This document shows, in pieces, positions 24,658 through 33,602 of a stretch of 56,241 bases of DNA. The notes beneath the pieces are model-generated. The model worked only from the letters and a program-made list of their open reading frames with translations, searched no databases and was not told the DNA's origin. The DNA is from Bacteroidaceae bacterium (GTDB lineage Bacteria; Bacteroidota; Bacteroidia; Bacteroidales; Bacteroidaceae), in NCBI GenBank assembly GCA_017535725.1, contig JAFXTO010000026.1, forward strand, positions 1-56,241, written 5' to 3'. The number at the start of each line of letters is the position of its first letter. The first letter of the stretch is position 1. The position numbers and the translations under genes are program-made.

Positions 24658-26718
24658 TCAGAATTCAGGGACGAAAGAGGTGCCGGCAGGAGGCATGACG
24701 TACATCTCGCAGCGGCGGCAGTCGAAGTGCAAAGGAAAACGGCGACCATCGGCGAGCTGGAGGGAAAGGGAACCGCGCAGGGTTGGCTGCTGCCGAAGAC
24801 ATTGGCCGAGGGCGTGGCGCAGGCAGTAGCGGCAAGTCATGAGGGGAACCGATAGCACGTGGTTCCACGTCGGCGAGCTGGAGGACACTTCGCCCTTGTG
24901 AGAGGGCGCTGGAGGGGAACTGCTGGGGGTGGTGCTGGTAGGGGTGGTATGAGTAGTGGTGCTGGCGGATAGCTTGATGCAGAGTTCCTCTGTGAGTTGG
25001 CGGCGCCAGTTGGCCAGGACGGAGGCAGGGATGAAAAAGTTGTCAGAGAGGCGTAGCTCGATATCCTCTTCCGAGCAGGCAAAGGGAGTTTCTCCCAGAC
25101 GGAGGAGCTGACGGCGGATAGCTGCTTCCTGCGGGGTATAAGCGGTTTCAAGCGATTGCTCAAAGGTGTAGGATGACACGGAGATTCCTGTCTCCTTGGC
25201 GGTGAGTGTGAGACGGAACCCCGTTTCGTGGTCTTCCAGAAGCCAGCGGACAGGGAGACGGCGAACAGCGGTGGGACGGGAGAGGAGTCGTTCGAAGGCG
25301 GCATCGTAGTTGCGATAGAGCCGGGTACCTTTTTGGAAACCTTCGGGAATGGAGGCTGGGTAGAGGCGACCTTGTTGATCCACGCGGTTCACCCGGAAAC
25401 CGACGAGGCGGTCATCAGGAGTGAAGAAGCAGAGGCCGTCGCCGTTGGTGAAGGGGGAGGTGCCTGCCACGGAGAAAGAGATGACGGCGGACGAACCGCC
25501 GCCCACAGGGCCTGCTGAAGCCTGCTTCGTGGTGGGAGTGGAATGGGAGGAGGAGGCAGAAGTGGTGGGGGGAGAGATGGTTATCTCCTTGACGGTTCCC
25601 ACGAATTCGCCGATGGATTTTGGGGTGGCATGGCAGGCGAGGCCAGTAGTGCGCCCGTGGAGAAAATAGGTGGTGAATCCGCGGTTGAAGGATTTGGCAG
25701 GGTCGGGTGTGAAGGTGATTTCGCTGTGTCCGAAGCTGGAACGGCGATATTCGGTGGAACGACGCTGGAGGATGGCATCGATTTGCTGGCGGTGGTAGGC
25801 GGTGGTGTTCTTGACGTAGGCCACATCCTTCAGGCGTCCTTCAATCTTGAAGCTAGTGACGCCTGCATCCATGAGTGCTTCGAGGTCGGCAGCGCGGTTC
25901 ATGTCGCGCAGGGAGAGGAGGTGGCGTTGTTTTTGGACAACGTGACCCGCGTCGTCCACGAGGTCGAAGGGCAGACGGCAGAACTGGGCACACTCACCTC
26001 GGTTGGCGCTGCGCCCGAAGCAGTACTCCGAGGCATAGCAACGACCGCTGTAGCTGACACAGAGAGCACCATGCACGAAGACTTCCAGGGGCATTTGAGG
26101 GACGGCGGCATGAATGGCACGGATTTCATCGAGAGAGAGTTCACGGGCGAGAACGACCTGCTGGTAGCCGGCAACGAGACGGGCAAGGACGTCGGCAGGG
26201 GTGCGGTTGTCTTGCTGGGTGGAGGAGTGCAGGGGAAGGGAAGAGAGGAGGGTACCTGCCTGGGAGGTGGGGGCGGAAGAAGAAGCGATGGCGGGGGGAG
26301 CGGAAGAGGTGATAGTGGGGGGAGCGGAAGAGGGGGCGAAAGAAGGAATGGTGGGAGTGGCGAGGTTGGCGGGAGAGGTAACGTCGGGACAACCGACGTT
26401 CACCAACCCTGGGGAGGGGATGATGCGGGGGTCTTGCGTGATAAGGGCGTCTACGTGGATGGCGGTGAGGTCGTTGATGAGGGATTGGGCGGCGGGGAGC
26501 TCATCGGCGCGGAGGAGGGTATTGAGGGTGACGTAGATGCGAACTCCAAAAAGGTGGGCATAGTCAACAAGGCGAGCGATATCTTCAAGGCTATTGCCAG
26601 CCGCAGCACGGGCGCCAAATCGCGGTGCGCCAATGTATACGGCATCGGCACCGTGGCGGATGGCCTCGATGCCGCATTCAAGGTCTCGAGCGGGGGCAAG
26701 TAATTCTATTGCTCTCAT
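24658..26718 (-). CDS. U32 family peptidase with low-complexity inserts
   Basis: Collagenase-like U32 family; characterised relatives act in RNA modification (RlhA, TrhP) rather than simple proteolysis. 686 residues starting MRAIELLAPARDLECGIEAIRHGADAVYIG. The family signature EVFVHGALCVSYSGRCY with the cysteine block YCFGRSANRGECAQFCRLPF is intact, and the C-terminus adds CRYCLRHALGQC and DCRRCEMY. Three Ser/Thr/Pro/Ala-rich stretches interrupt it (about residues 90-150, 380-405 and 590-620), where related proteins as I remember them have short connections. Two of them contain palindromic repeat DNA. Confidence 0.88.
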   Translation of the reverse strand: MRAIELLAPARDLECGIEAIRHGADAVYIGAPRFGARAAAGNSLEDIARLVDYAHLFGVRIYVTLNTLLRADELPAAQSLINDLTAIHVDALITQDPRIIPSPGLVNVGCPDVTSPANLATPTIPSFAPSSAPPTITSSAPPAIASSSAPTSQAGTLLSSLPLHSSTQQDNRTPADVLARLVAGYQQVVLARELSLDEIRAIHAAVPQMPLEVFVHGALCVSYSGRCYASEYCFGRSANRGECAQFCRLPFDLVDDAGHVVQKQRHLLSLRDMNRAADLEALMDAGVTSFKIEGRLKDVAYVKNTTAYHRQQIDAILQRRSTEYRRSSFGHSEITFTPDPAKSFNRGFTTYFLHGRTTGLACHATPKSIGEFVGTVKEITISPPTTSASSSHSTPTTKQASAGPVGGGSSAVISFSVAGTSPFTNGDGLCFFTPDDRLVGFRVNRVDQQGRLYPASIPEGFQKGTRLYRNYDAAFERLLSRPTAVRRLPVRWLLEDHETGFRLTLTAKETGISVSSYTFEQSLETAYTPQEAAIRRQLLRLGETPFACSEEDIELRLSDNFFIPASVLANWRRQLTEELCIKLSASTTTHTTPTSTTPSSSPPAPSHKGEVSSSSPTWNHVLSVPLMTCRYCLRHALGQCLRQQPTLRGSLSLQLADGRRFPLHFDCRRCEMYVMPPAGTSFVPEF
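24880..24915. repeat. Palindromic repeat within U32 gene, 3' part
   Basis: On the minus strand GCCCT-CTCACA-AGGGC is flanked by Pro-Ser-rich codons and is read as SPPAPSHKGEV. It resembles the palindromic intergenic elements elsewhere in the window. Confidence 0.5.
26380..26418. repeat. Hairpin plus CACCAACCCTGG element in U32 gene
   Basis: AACGTCGG (26380-26387) and CCGACGTT (26393-26400) form a perfect 8-bp stem, followed by CACCAACCCTGG (26401-26412). The same layout occurs at 45911-45942 in the OstA-like gene. Confidence 0.7.
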
Positions 26719-26882
26719 CTGTTGGCAATGGAAAAACTGTTGGCAATGAACAATGAAAAATACATTTTACTAGGGCTGAGTGGCAGGATTGCAGTTGGCT
26801 ACAGGTAATCTTCACGCCTCATTACTATCAGACTATCTTTAGCCTTGCATTTTCATTATTATCAGATAATCTTCGTTCTCCA

Positions 26883-27800
26883 TTAGTGGATTGCTTCGAT
26901 GTCGTAGGGTGTTTCCTGATAGACGTAGTAGTTGAGCCAATTGGTGAAGAGCAGGGTTGCGTGAGCACGCCAGTTGACGTGAGGACCCAGTGCGGGGTCA
27001 TCATCGCGGTAGTAGTGCTTGGGAGGTTGGATGGGCAGCCCCTTGGCGAGGTCGCGGCGGTATTCGGTATCGAGGGTGAGTGGCGAGTATTCAAGGTGTC
27101 CTGTGATGAAGAACTCGCGGCCGCCGCGTGCCATGACGATACTGACACCCGACTCCTCGGAATCGGCGATGATACGCAATTCCCTGTTATTCTCGATATC
27201 GGTGCGGCGTATTTCGGTATGACGGCTGTGGGGCATCTGGAAGACATCGTCGAAGCCTCGGAAGATAGGAAGGAGTGGGTCGGCAATGCGCTGCTCGAAG
27301 ATACCGAACTTCTTCTCAGGGAGCGGATACTTGGGGATGCCGTAGTGGTAGTAGAGCCCTGCCTGTGCTGCCCAACATATATATAAGGTAGAGGTGACGT
27401 GGGTACGTGCCCAAGAAAAGATGTCCTGCATCTCGTCCCAGTAGTTGACGTCCTCGAACTCGAGGTGTTCGACAGGAGCTCCCGTGATAATCATGCCGTC
27501 GAACTTCTGTCCGCGCAACAACTCGAAGTCGTGGTAAAATGCACGCATGTGTTCCACGGGGGTGTTCTTGGAGGTGTGGCTCTTGATTTTCATGAACGAG
27601 AGTTCAAGCTGCAGGGGCGTATTGGAGAGCACGCGGACGAGGTCTGTCTCGGTAGTAATCTTGATGGGCATGAGGTTCAGCACCACGATACGCAGGGGTC
27701 GGATGTCCTGCGCCGTGGCGCGTGAGGTTCCCATCACGAAGATGTTCTCCTTCTTCAGGAGATCGATGGCGGGTAGCCGGTCGGGTAGCGTGAGAGGCAT
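26883..27800 (-). CDS. metA: Homoserine O-acyltransferase (MetA), probably acetyl-CoA type
   Basis: First committed step of methionine synthesis from homoserine. 305 residues with the catalytic Cys142 (LYICWAAQAG), His235 and Glu237 (TGHLEYSP). Position 111 is Glu (GAPVEHLEFEDV); in the MetA family Glu at 111 has been linked to acetyl-CoA use and Gly to succinyl-CoA, so O-acetylhomoserine is the likely product. The start ATG is at 27800, immediately after the M13 peptidase stop, suggesting co-transcription. No SAM riboswitch-like sequence is visible upstream. Confidence 0.93.
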   Translation of the reverse strand: MPLTLPDRLPAIDLLKKENIFVMGTSRATAQDIRPLRIVVLNLMPIKITTETDLVRVLSNTPLQLELSFMKIKSHTSKNTPVEHMRAFYHDFELLRGQKFDGMIITGAPVEHLEFEDVNYWDEMQDIFSWARTHVTSTLYICWAAQAGLYYHYGIPKYPLPEKKFGIFEQRIADPLLPIFRGFDDVFQMPHSRHTEIRRTDIENNRELRIIADSEESGVSIVMARGGREFFITGHLEYSPLTLDTEYRRDLAKGLPIQPPKHYYRDDDPALGPHVNWRAHATLLFTNWLNYYVYQETPYDIEAIH

Positions 27801-27801
27801 A

Positions 27802-29835
27802 TTACCAGATTGTTACGCGTTCTGCTTTGGGAACAAACATCGGGTCGGCTTCGGTGATGCCAAAGGCATCGTACCAGGCGTCGATATGCGGCAGGGCACC
27901 ATTGACGCGCCAGCGTCCGAGGGCATGTGGGTCGGACTTGGTTCGGTTGCGAATTTCCTCATCGCGGATATTTGCAGCCCAGACGCCGGCGTAGGCAAGG
28001 AAGAAACGCTGTTCGGGAGTGAAACCGTCGTGGTCTGCCAGCGGAGCGTCCTTGGTGGCATTCTTGAAAGCCTGGAAGGCGACCTGAAGACCACCGTGGT
28101 CTGCCATGTTTTCGCCGAGGGTCAGTTGGCCATTGGCTTTGAGCCCCGGCAGTACTTCGATATTATTGAAGAAGTCGCGCATGACATGGGTGCGTTCCTC
28201 GAAGTTCTTGGTGTCCTCTGTCGTCCACCACTGACGCAAGTTGCCGTCCTTGTCGAATTTGGCACCCTGATCATCGAAGCCGTGGGTCATCTCATGACCG
28301 ATGACGACACCGATGGCACCATAGTTAAAGGCGTCGTCTGCCTGCATGTCGAAGAAGGGTGGCTGCAGAATACCAGCAGGGAAGCAGATTTCGTTGGTGG
28401 TCGGGTTGTAATAGGCGTTGACGGTTTGCGGTGTCATGTACCAGATGGTGTTGTCCACGGGTTTGTTGAGTTTCTTCTCAATCATATCGTGCATGGACCA
28501 TATAGCTGTCGCCTTGATGTTCTCCCAGTAGTTCTTGCCAATCTCGAGGGTGCTGTAATCGCGCCACTTGTCGGGGTAGCCAACCTTGACTATGAAAGCA
28601 TCCAGTTTCTCGTGGGCCACAGCCTTGGTGGAGTCGGACATCCATTCCTGTGCATCGATGCGCTGCCCCAGCGCCACCTGCAGGTTACGCACGAGCTGGG
28701 TCATGCGTTCCTTGGAAGCTGCGGGGAAGTATTTCTCGACATAGAGCTGTCCCACGGCTTCGCCGAGGGCACCTTCTGTGGAAGTGACAGCGCGCTTCCA
28801 GCGGGGACGGTCTTCCTGTTTGCCAGACATTACGGTGCCGAAGAAAGCGAAGCACTCGGCACGCATCTGATCGTCGAGGTAGCTGGCGGCGCCGTTGATG
28901 AGCTGCCAACGGACGTAATCCTTCAGTACAGCCAGCTCTGTTTCCTCCCAGAGTTTCTCGGCTGCCTGGATGAATTCGGGCTGTCCTACGCTGACTTCCT
29001 TGATGCCTTTGGCGCCGTGGACGTTGAAGTAAAAGCCCCAGTCGATAGCTGGAAAGGCTGCACGCAGCGAATCGTAGGACATCTTATTGTAGTTGCGCTC
29101 ATCGTCGCGGAGTTCTGTGCGGGTACGGGATGCCTTTGCCAGTTCAGTCTCGAAGGCGAGAACGTCGGCCACGCGGGCGGCGGCAGCCTCTTCGCTATCA
29201 GCCAACTTGCAATAGAGGAAGAGATTCTTCATATACTGCTTGTAGGCCTCACGGATGGCAGTCGTAGCAGAATCCGTGTCGAGGTAGTATTCCTTCTGCC
29301 TCATGACGAGGCCACCCTGCCAGATTTGCAGGAGGTTCATAACGCTGTTCTTGATATCAGCGTCAATGTAGAACCCGAAGATTCCATCGACACCTTCGGC
29401 TTGCAACCCGGCGTAGAGGCGGTAGAGTTCTTTCTTGTCGTAACATTGGCCGATGCGCTGGAGGTCTTCGCGGATGGGTTCAATACCCTGGGCGTTGAGG
29501 CTCACGGAATCCATAGCGCTGTTGTACATCTGTGCAATCTTGTCGGCGATGCTGCCCGGCTCGTTCTCCTGAGCAGCCACGCCCTCAATGAGTTCACGCA
29601 GTTGTACGTTGTTGTTCTCTGCCAAGAGGTCAAAGCTGCCAAAGCGGGCATATTCGGCAGTGAGGGGATGACTGTCTGCCCAGCCGCCAGTGGCGTAGCG
29701 GTAGAAGTCTGTGCCAGGGGCGGCGGTGGTGTCAAGGTTGTCGAGGTTAATACCTGTGGTTAGGGGGGCGGTAGAGCCGCCGCAGGCCGTGAGGAGGGTG
29801 AGGGCCATGAGGGGAAGTGTGTTTTTGAGTTTCAT
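27802..29835 (-). CDS. M13 family zinc metallopeptidase (PepO-like)
   Basis: Neprilysin-type oligopeptidase, here a probable periplasmic lipoprotein. I use the ATG at 29835 (MKLKNTLPLMALTLLTACGG): lipobox LTAC with Cys 18. 677 residues, typical length. The zinc site is VIGHEMTHGFDDQGAKFD (HExxH near residues 514-518), with the third ligand in TLGENMADHGG. NAYYNPTTNEICFPAGILQ is also diagnostic. The frame stays open upstream to 30213 but would overlap the ABC-F gene with low-complexity sequence. metA follows with no gap. Confidence 0.93.
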   Translation of the reverse strand: MKLKNTLPLMALTLLTACGGSTAPLTTGINLDNLDTTAAPGTDFYRYATGGWADSHPLTAEYARFGSFDLLAENNNVQLRELIEGVAAQENEPGSIADKIAQMYNSAMDSVSLNAQGIEPIREDLQRIGQCYDKKELYRLYAGLQAEGVDGIFGFYIDADIKNSVMNLLQIWQGGLVMRQKEYYLDTDSATTAIREAYKQYMKNLFLYCKLADSEEAAAARVADVLAFETELAKASRTRTELRDDERNYNKMSYDSLRAAFPAIDWGFYFNVHGAKGIKEVSVGQPEFIQAAEKLWEETELAVLKDYVRWQLINGAASYLDDQMRAECFAFFGTVMSGKQEDRPRWKRAVTSTEGALGEAVGQLYVEKYFPAASKERMTQLVRNLQVALGQRIDAQEWMSDSTKAVAHEKLDAFIVKVGYPDKWRDYSTLEIGKNYWENIKATAIWSMHDMIEKKLNKPVDNTIWYMTPQTVNAYYNPTTNEICFPAGILQPPFFDMQADDAFNYGAIGVVIGHEMTHGFDDQGAKFDKDGNLRQWWTTEDTKNFEERTHVMRDFFNNIEVLPGLKANGQLTLGENMADHGGLQVAFQAFKNATKDAPLADHDGFTPEQRFFLAYAGVWAANIRDEEIRNRTKSDPHALGRWRVNGALPHIDAWYDAFGITEADPMFVPKAERVTIW

Positions 29836-29902
29836 TATGTTATTTGTTTTTTGGTTTGAGGGGGGGATAGTCGCTGTAACACAGCGACATACACGACGGG
29901 AG

Positions 29903-31897
29903 CTATAGGCCGGCGAGGGCTTCGGAGGCTTCGAGCCAGCGGTTTTCGGCTTCGTCGAGCTGGGCACGGAGGCGGGAATGTCGCTCATAGAGGGAACTAT
30001 CTGCGACGCCTTCCGGGGTGGACATGCGTTCTTCGAGGAGGTGGATGGCTGCGTTGAGTTCTGCGGTCTCTGACTCCAAGTCTGCAATGGTGCGCTCCAG
30101 CTTCTTGCGTTGGCGGGCAAGAGCCTTGCGTTCCTCATAAGAAAGCTCTCTTCCCGCCTTCTCCACAAGGGAGGGAGCAGTATGTTCTGAGCGGGCATCC
30201 GCTTTGTTTTCACCTACGTTCTGTTCCGGGTTATCACTCCTTTCCTTATTAAAGAAAGGTTGGGGAGTGGTTCTGTTGGGCTTGCTGGGGGACGTCTCTT
30301 GCTGGCTCCTAATCCAATCATAGATACCTCCCAGATGTTCGCGGACACGACCACCGGCGAAGGAATAGACCTTCTGTACTAAACCATCGAGGAACTCGCG
30401 GTCATGGCTGACGACGATGACTGTGCCATCGAAGGCGGCGATTGCCTCTTTCAGCACATCCTTGGAACGGAGGTCGAGGTGGTTGGTGGGTTCATCGAGG
30501 ATGAGGAAGTTAACGGGTTCCAACAGCAACTTAATCATCGCCAGACGGCTGCGTTCACCACCTGATAACACCTTCACTTTCTTGTCCGAAGCTTCACCGC
30601 CAAACATGAAGGCTCCGAGGATGTCGCGGATGCGAGTGCGGATGTCGCCTCGAGCCACACGATCTATGGTGTCGAAGACGGTGAGTTCAGGATCAAGTAG
30701 CTGTGCCTGGTTTTGGGCAAAGTAGCCAATTTGCGCGTTGTGGCCGACCTTCAGGGTTCCTTCAAAGGGAATCTCGCCCAGGATGCACTTGACGAGGGTG
30801 GACTTACCTTCGCCGTTGCGTCCTACGAAGGCCACCTTCTCGCCTCGACGGATGGTGAGGTTGACGTGTGATATGACAGGGTGGTCGTAGCTTTTACTGA
30901 GTTCCTCCACGATGAGGGGGTAGTCGCCGCTGCGCTCGCAGGGCGGAAACTTCAGGTGGATGGCGCTGTTATCGACTTCATCCACCTCGATGGGGACGAT
31001 ACGCTGGAGCTGCTTGATGCGCTCTTGCACTTGTACCGCTTTGGTCGGTTTGTAGCGGAATCGCTCGATGAAGTCTTTGAGGTCTGCGATTTCCTTTTGC
31101 TGGTTTTCGTAGGCACGCAACTGTTGTTCGCGTCGTTCGGCTCGCAATCGGACGTACTCATCGTATTTCACCTTGTAGTCCCAGATGCGTCCGCAGGTAA
31201 TCTCGATGGTACGGGTGGTGACATTGTTCATGAAGGCGCGGTCGTGGCTGACCAGTACAAGTGCTCCCGCCCGCTGCTGAAGGTATTGTTCCAGCCACTG
31301 GATGCTCTGGATGTCCAGGTGGTTCGTGGGCTCATCGAGGAGGAGAACGTCGGGTTGGCGCAACAACAACTTGGCCAACTCGATACGCATCCGCCAGCCT
31401 CCGCTAAGCTCTCTCGTCGGACGCTGGAATTCTGAACGTTCGAAGCCCAGCCCCAGCAGGGTACGTTCTATTTCGGCGTGGAAGTTCAGTCCACCCATCA
31501 GCTGGAAATGTTCCTCGGCGCGGGTGTATCGTTCGCAGAGCTGCATATAGTCCTCCGTCTCGTAATCCGTACGTTCCGCCATCTCCTGCTGCATGCGTTC
31601 GATGTCCGCTTGCAGGTCGCGGATATGGTCAAAGGCCAGCAGTGCCTCGTCCATCACCGTGCGGTCACCCGCCAGTTCCATGACCTGTGGAAGATAGCCA
31701 ACAGTGGTTCCGCGGGGAGAACTGACAGTCCCTGCTGTAGGCATCTGTTGTCCGGCGATAATCTTCATCAACGTGGACTTGCCAGCGCCGTTCTTTCCGG
31801 TTAGGGCTATACGGTCGCGGTCATTGATGACAAAACTGACATCGGAGAACAGAGGGCGGGCACTGAATTCTATGGTGAGATGTTCGATGGAAACCAT
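29903..31897 (-). CDS. ABC-F family ATPase (ribosome-associated type)
   Basis: Soluble twin-cassette ATPase without membrane domains; the family acts on ribosomes in translation quality control or antibiotic protection. First cassette: GKNGAGKST (about 36-44), LSGGWRMR, LLLDEPTNHLD. Second: GRNGEGKST (about 357-365), LSGGERSR, LILDEPTNHLD. The linker contains RYKPTKAVQVQERIKQL. The C-terminal part ends in a coiled coil (ALARQRKKLERTIADLESE). Between cassette 2 and the coiled coil, residues about 535-590 are encoded by two palindromic repeats. 664 residues, Uup-like length. No resistance assignment is justified. Confidence 0.92.
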   Translation of the reverse strand: MVSIEHLTIEFSARPLFSDVSFVINDRDRIALTGKNGAGKSTLMKIIAGQQMPTAGTVSSPRGTTVGYLPQVMELAGDRTVMDEALLAFDHIRDLQADIERMQQEMAERTDYETEDYMQLCERYTRAEEHFQLMGGLNFHAEIERTLLGLGFERSEFQRPTRELSGGWRMRIELAKLLLRQPDVLLLDEPTNHLDIQSIQWLEQYLQQRAGALVLVSHDRAFMNNVTTRTIEITCGRIWDYKVKYDEYVRLRAERREQQLRAYENQQKEIADLKDFIERFRYKPTKAVQVQERIKQLQRIVPIEVDEVDNSAIHLKFPPCERSGDYPLIVEELSKSYDHPVISHVNLTIRRGEKVAFVGRNGEGKSTLVKCILGEIPFEGTLKVGHNAQIGYFAQNQAQLLDPELTVFDTIDRVARGDIRTRIRDILGAFMFGGEASDKKVKVLSGGERSRLAMIKLLLEPVNFLILDEPTNHLDLRSKDVLKEAIAAFDGTVIVVSHDREFLDGLVQKVYSFAGGRVREHLGGIYDWIRSQQETSPSKPNRTTPQPFFNKERSDNPEQNVGENKADARSEHTAPSLVEKAGRELSYEERKALARQRKKLERTIADLESETAELNAAIHLLEERMSTPEGVADSSLYERHSRLRAQLDEAENRWLEASEALAGL
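30145..30178. repeat. Palindromic repeat A in ABC-F linker
   Basis: An imperfect palindrome with GCTCTCTTCCCGCC opposed to AAGGGAGGGAGC; read on the minus strand as TAPSLVEKAGREL. It resembles intergenic CCCTCCCT palindromes near trpS. Confidence 0.5.
30235..30269. repeat. Palindromic repeat B in ABC-F linker
   Basis: CACTCC (30235-30240) faces GGAGTG (30264-30269), with inner CTTTCCTT and AAAGAAAGG arms. On the minus strand it encodes TTPQPFFNKERSDNP, which looks unlike conserved ABC-F sequence. Confidence 0.55.
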
Positions 31898-31918
31898 GAG
31901 GTCAGAGTGCTTTTGCTG

Positions 31919-32674
31919 TTAGATGAATGCCTGACGGGCTTTCTTCAGGAGGTCCGACGCGAAGATAAAGTCCGTCAGTGCTTGGTTGTCGGATGTTGCC
32001 ACCTGTGTCTTGTCGCCTTTCCATTCTTGTCGCCCCTCTTTGATAAAGATAATGCTATCGCCGATTCCCATCACGGAGTTCATGTCGTGGGTGTTGATGA
32101 TGGTTGTCATCTGGTATTCCTCCGTTATGTCGTGGATGAGTGCGTCGATGACCAAGCTGGTCTTGGGATCCAGACCGCTGTTGGGCTCGTCGCAAAACAG
32201 GTACTTGGGATTCAAGGCGATAGCTCGTGCGATGGCAACGCGCTTCTGCATACCTCCTGATATCTCGCCAGGATATTTCTTTTGTGCTTCGCTGAGGTTT
32301 ACGCGATCCAGACATTGTTGCGCCCGCTTCGTGCGTTCCTTTAATGTCATACTGGAGAACATATCGAGTGGAAACATGACGTTTTCGAGCACACTCATGG
32401 AGTCGAACAACGCAGCAGATTGGAAAATCATACCCATCTCGCGGCGCAGGAGTGCTTTCTCTTTCTTGCTCATGGCCACGAAGTCGCGGCCATCGTAGAG
32501 AATCTTTCCGCTGGTGGGTGCCAGCAGTCCTACGATGCATTTCATCAGCACCGTTTTTCCAGAACCAGACTGACCGATGATGAGGTTTGTCTTGCCATTA
32601 TCAAATCGGGCACTTATATTTTTCAGGACTTCCCTGTCCTCGAATGATTTCTTGATGGATTGTATTTCTATCAT
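31919..32674 (-). CDS. mlaF: ABC transporter ATPase, MlaF-like
   Basis: ATPase subunit of a phospholipid/MCE-type ABC system that helps keep outer-membrane lipid asymmetry. 251 residues: Walker A GQSGSGKT (about 36-43), signature ISGGMQKRVAIARA, Walker B LFCDEPNSGLDP. It follows the MlaE-like permease gene by 29 bases. The MCE substrate-binding protein expected in such systems is not among the adjacent genes seen here. Confidence 0.85.
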   Translation of the reverse strand: MIEIQSIKKSFEDREVLKNISARFDNGKTNLIIGQSGSGKTVLMKCIVGLLAPTSGKILYDGRDFVAMSKKEKALLRREMGMIFQSAALFDSMSVLENVMFPLDMFSSMTLKERTKRAQQCLDRVNLSEAQKKYPGEISGGMQKRVAIARAIALNPKYLFCDEPNSGLDPKTSLVIDALIHDITEEYQMTTIINTHDMNSVMGIGDSIIFIKEGRQEWKGDKTQVATSDNQALTDFIFASDLLKKARQAFI

Positions 32675-32703
32675 GCGGTAGAGTTGGAAATGAGGCTGGA
32701 TAC

Positions 32704-33450
32704 TCAGGATAGAATCTTGGTGAGAAAGATGTCAGCAAAGAGGATGAGCATGGAGCAATGAACCACGCTGTCCGTGCTGGCCTTGCCGACTTCCACGGAA
32801 CCTCCCTCAACGGTATAGCCGTAGAAAGCCGAGACGGAGGAAATGATGTACGCGAAGAAAAACGACTTGATGATGGACATCCATACGAACCACTGCTTGA
32901 AAGAGTGCTGCAAACCATAGGTTAAGTCCTCTGGTGTCAGGATTCCTGCAAAGCTGATGGCATAGGCGCCTCCGAAGCCTGCCGCCATAGAGAAGGTGAC
33001 GAGTACGGGAATCATGGTCAGCAAGCCCATGATCTTCGGTAGGATGAGGAACGAGGCGGAGTTCACTCCCATGATTTCAAGGGCATCGATTTGTTGAGTA
33101 ACACGCATCGTACCCAGCTCGGAGGCGATGTTCGATCCCACCTTACCAGCAAGGATGAGACACATGATGGAGCTGGAGAACTCCAGAAGCAAAATCTCAC
33201 GTGTGGTGTAACCTGTGGTGAAACGCGGCATCCAAGGACTCTGGATGTTCATTTTCATCTGGATGCAAATCACGGCACCGATAAAGAACGAAATCATCAG
33301 CACGATGCCGATGCTGTCGACGCCCAATTGCTGCATTTCCTTCACATATTGTTTAAGGTACATGCGCAGGCATTCAGGGCGACTAAAAACTTTGGCCATG
33401 AGTTGGAGATAACGGCCAAAAGTGGCGAGTGGTTTTAGTATAATATTCAT
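32704..33450 (-). CDS. mlaE: ABC transporter permease, MlaE-like
   Basis: Integral membrane permease of MCE-type lipid transporters. 248 residues with about five hydrophobic helices. Typical MlaE segments include the early amphipathic QLGVDSIGIVLMISFFIGAV, SELGTMRVTQQIDALEIMGV and FFFAYIISSVSAFYGY. First gene of the minus-strand series that ends at the SGNH-like gene; a -7 box lies about 45 bases upstream. Confidence 0.87.
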   Translation of the reverse strand: MNIILKPLATFGRYLQLMAKVFSRPECLRMYLKQYVKEMQQLGVDSIGIVLMISFFIGAVICIQMKMNIQSPWMPRFTTGYTTREILLLEFSSSIMCLILAGKVGSNIASELGTMRVTQQIDALEIMGVNSASFLILPKIMGLLTMIPVLVTFSMAAGFGGAYAISFAGILTPEDLTYGLQHSFKQWFVWMSIIKSFFFAYIISSVSAFYGYTVEGGSVEVGKASTDSVVHCSMLILFADIFLTKILS

Positions 33451-33494
33451 GATTTGTGAGGGTCCTCAGGGGGCTTAACTCTTCTTTTTCGGTG

Positions 33495-33502
33495 CAAAAG
33501 TA
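33495..33502 (-). promoter_or_regulatory. -7 box upstream of mlaE-like gene
   Basis: TACTTTTG read on the minus strand. No good TTTG is seen at the -33 distance. Confidence 0.45.
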
Positions 33503-33577
33503 CTGAAAAAAGCCTAAAAGATTGGTCGCAGGCAGTAGTTTTTTTGTGGAAAGTGGCTTAAAGTAACAAGTTTTATG

Positions 33578-33585
33578 TAATTTTG
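33578..33585 (+). promoter_or_regulatory. -7 box upstream of lptB
   Basis: TAATTTTG, 17 bases before the ATG. The -33 region is not canonical. Confidence 0.5.
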
Positions 33586-33602
33586 CGCACTCAAATCGCA
33601 AC

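Noticed and set aside
27802-30213. Longer M13 peptidase starting at 30213
   Set aside because: The extra 126 residues overlap the ABC-F gene and precede a clear lipoprotein signal.
29903-31897. Antibiotic resistance ABC-F
   Set aside because: The length and coiled-coil C-terminus fit housekeeping Uup-like members; nothing in the sequence supports a resistance call.
31919-33450. Complete Mla operon
   Set aside because: Only the permease and ATPase are seen; no MCE-domain protein is adjacent, so I do not claim a full system.
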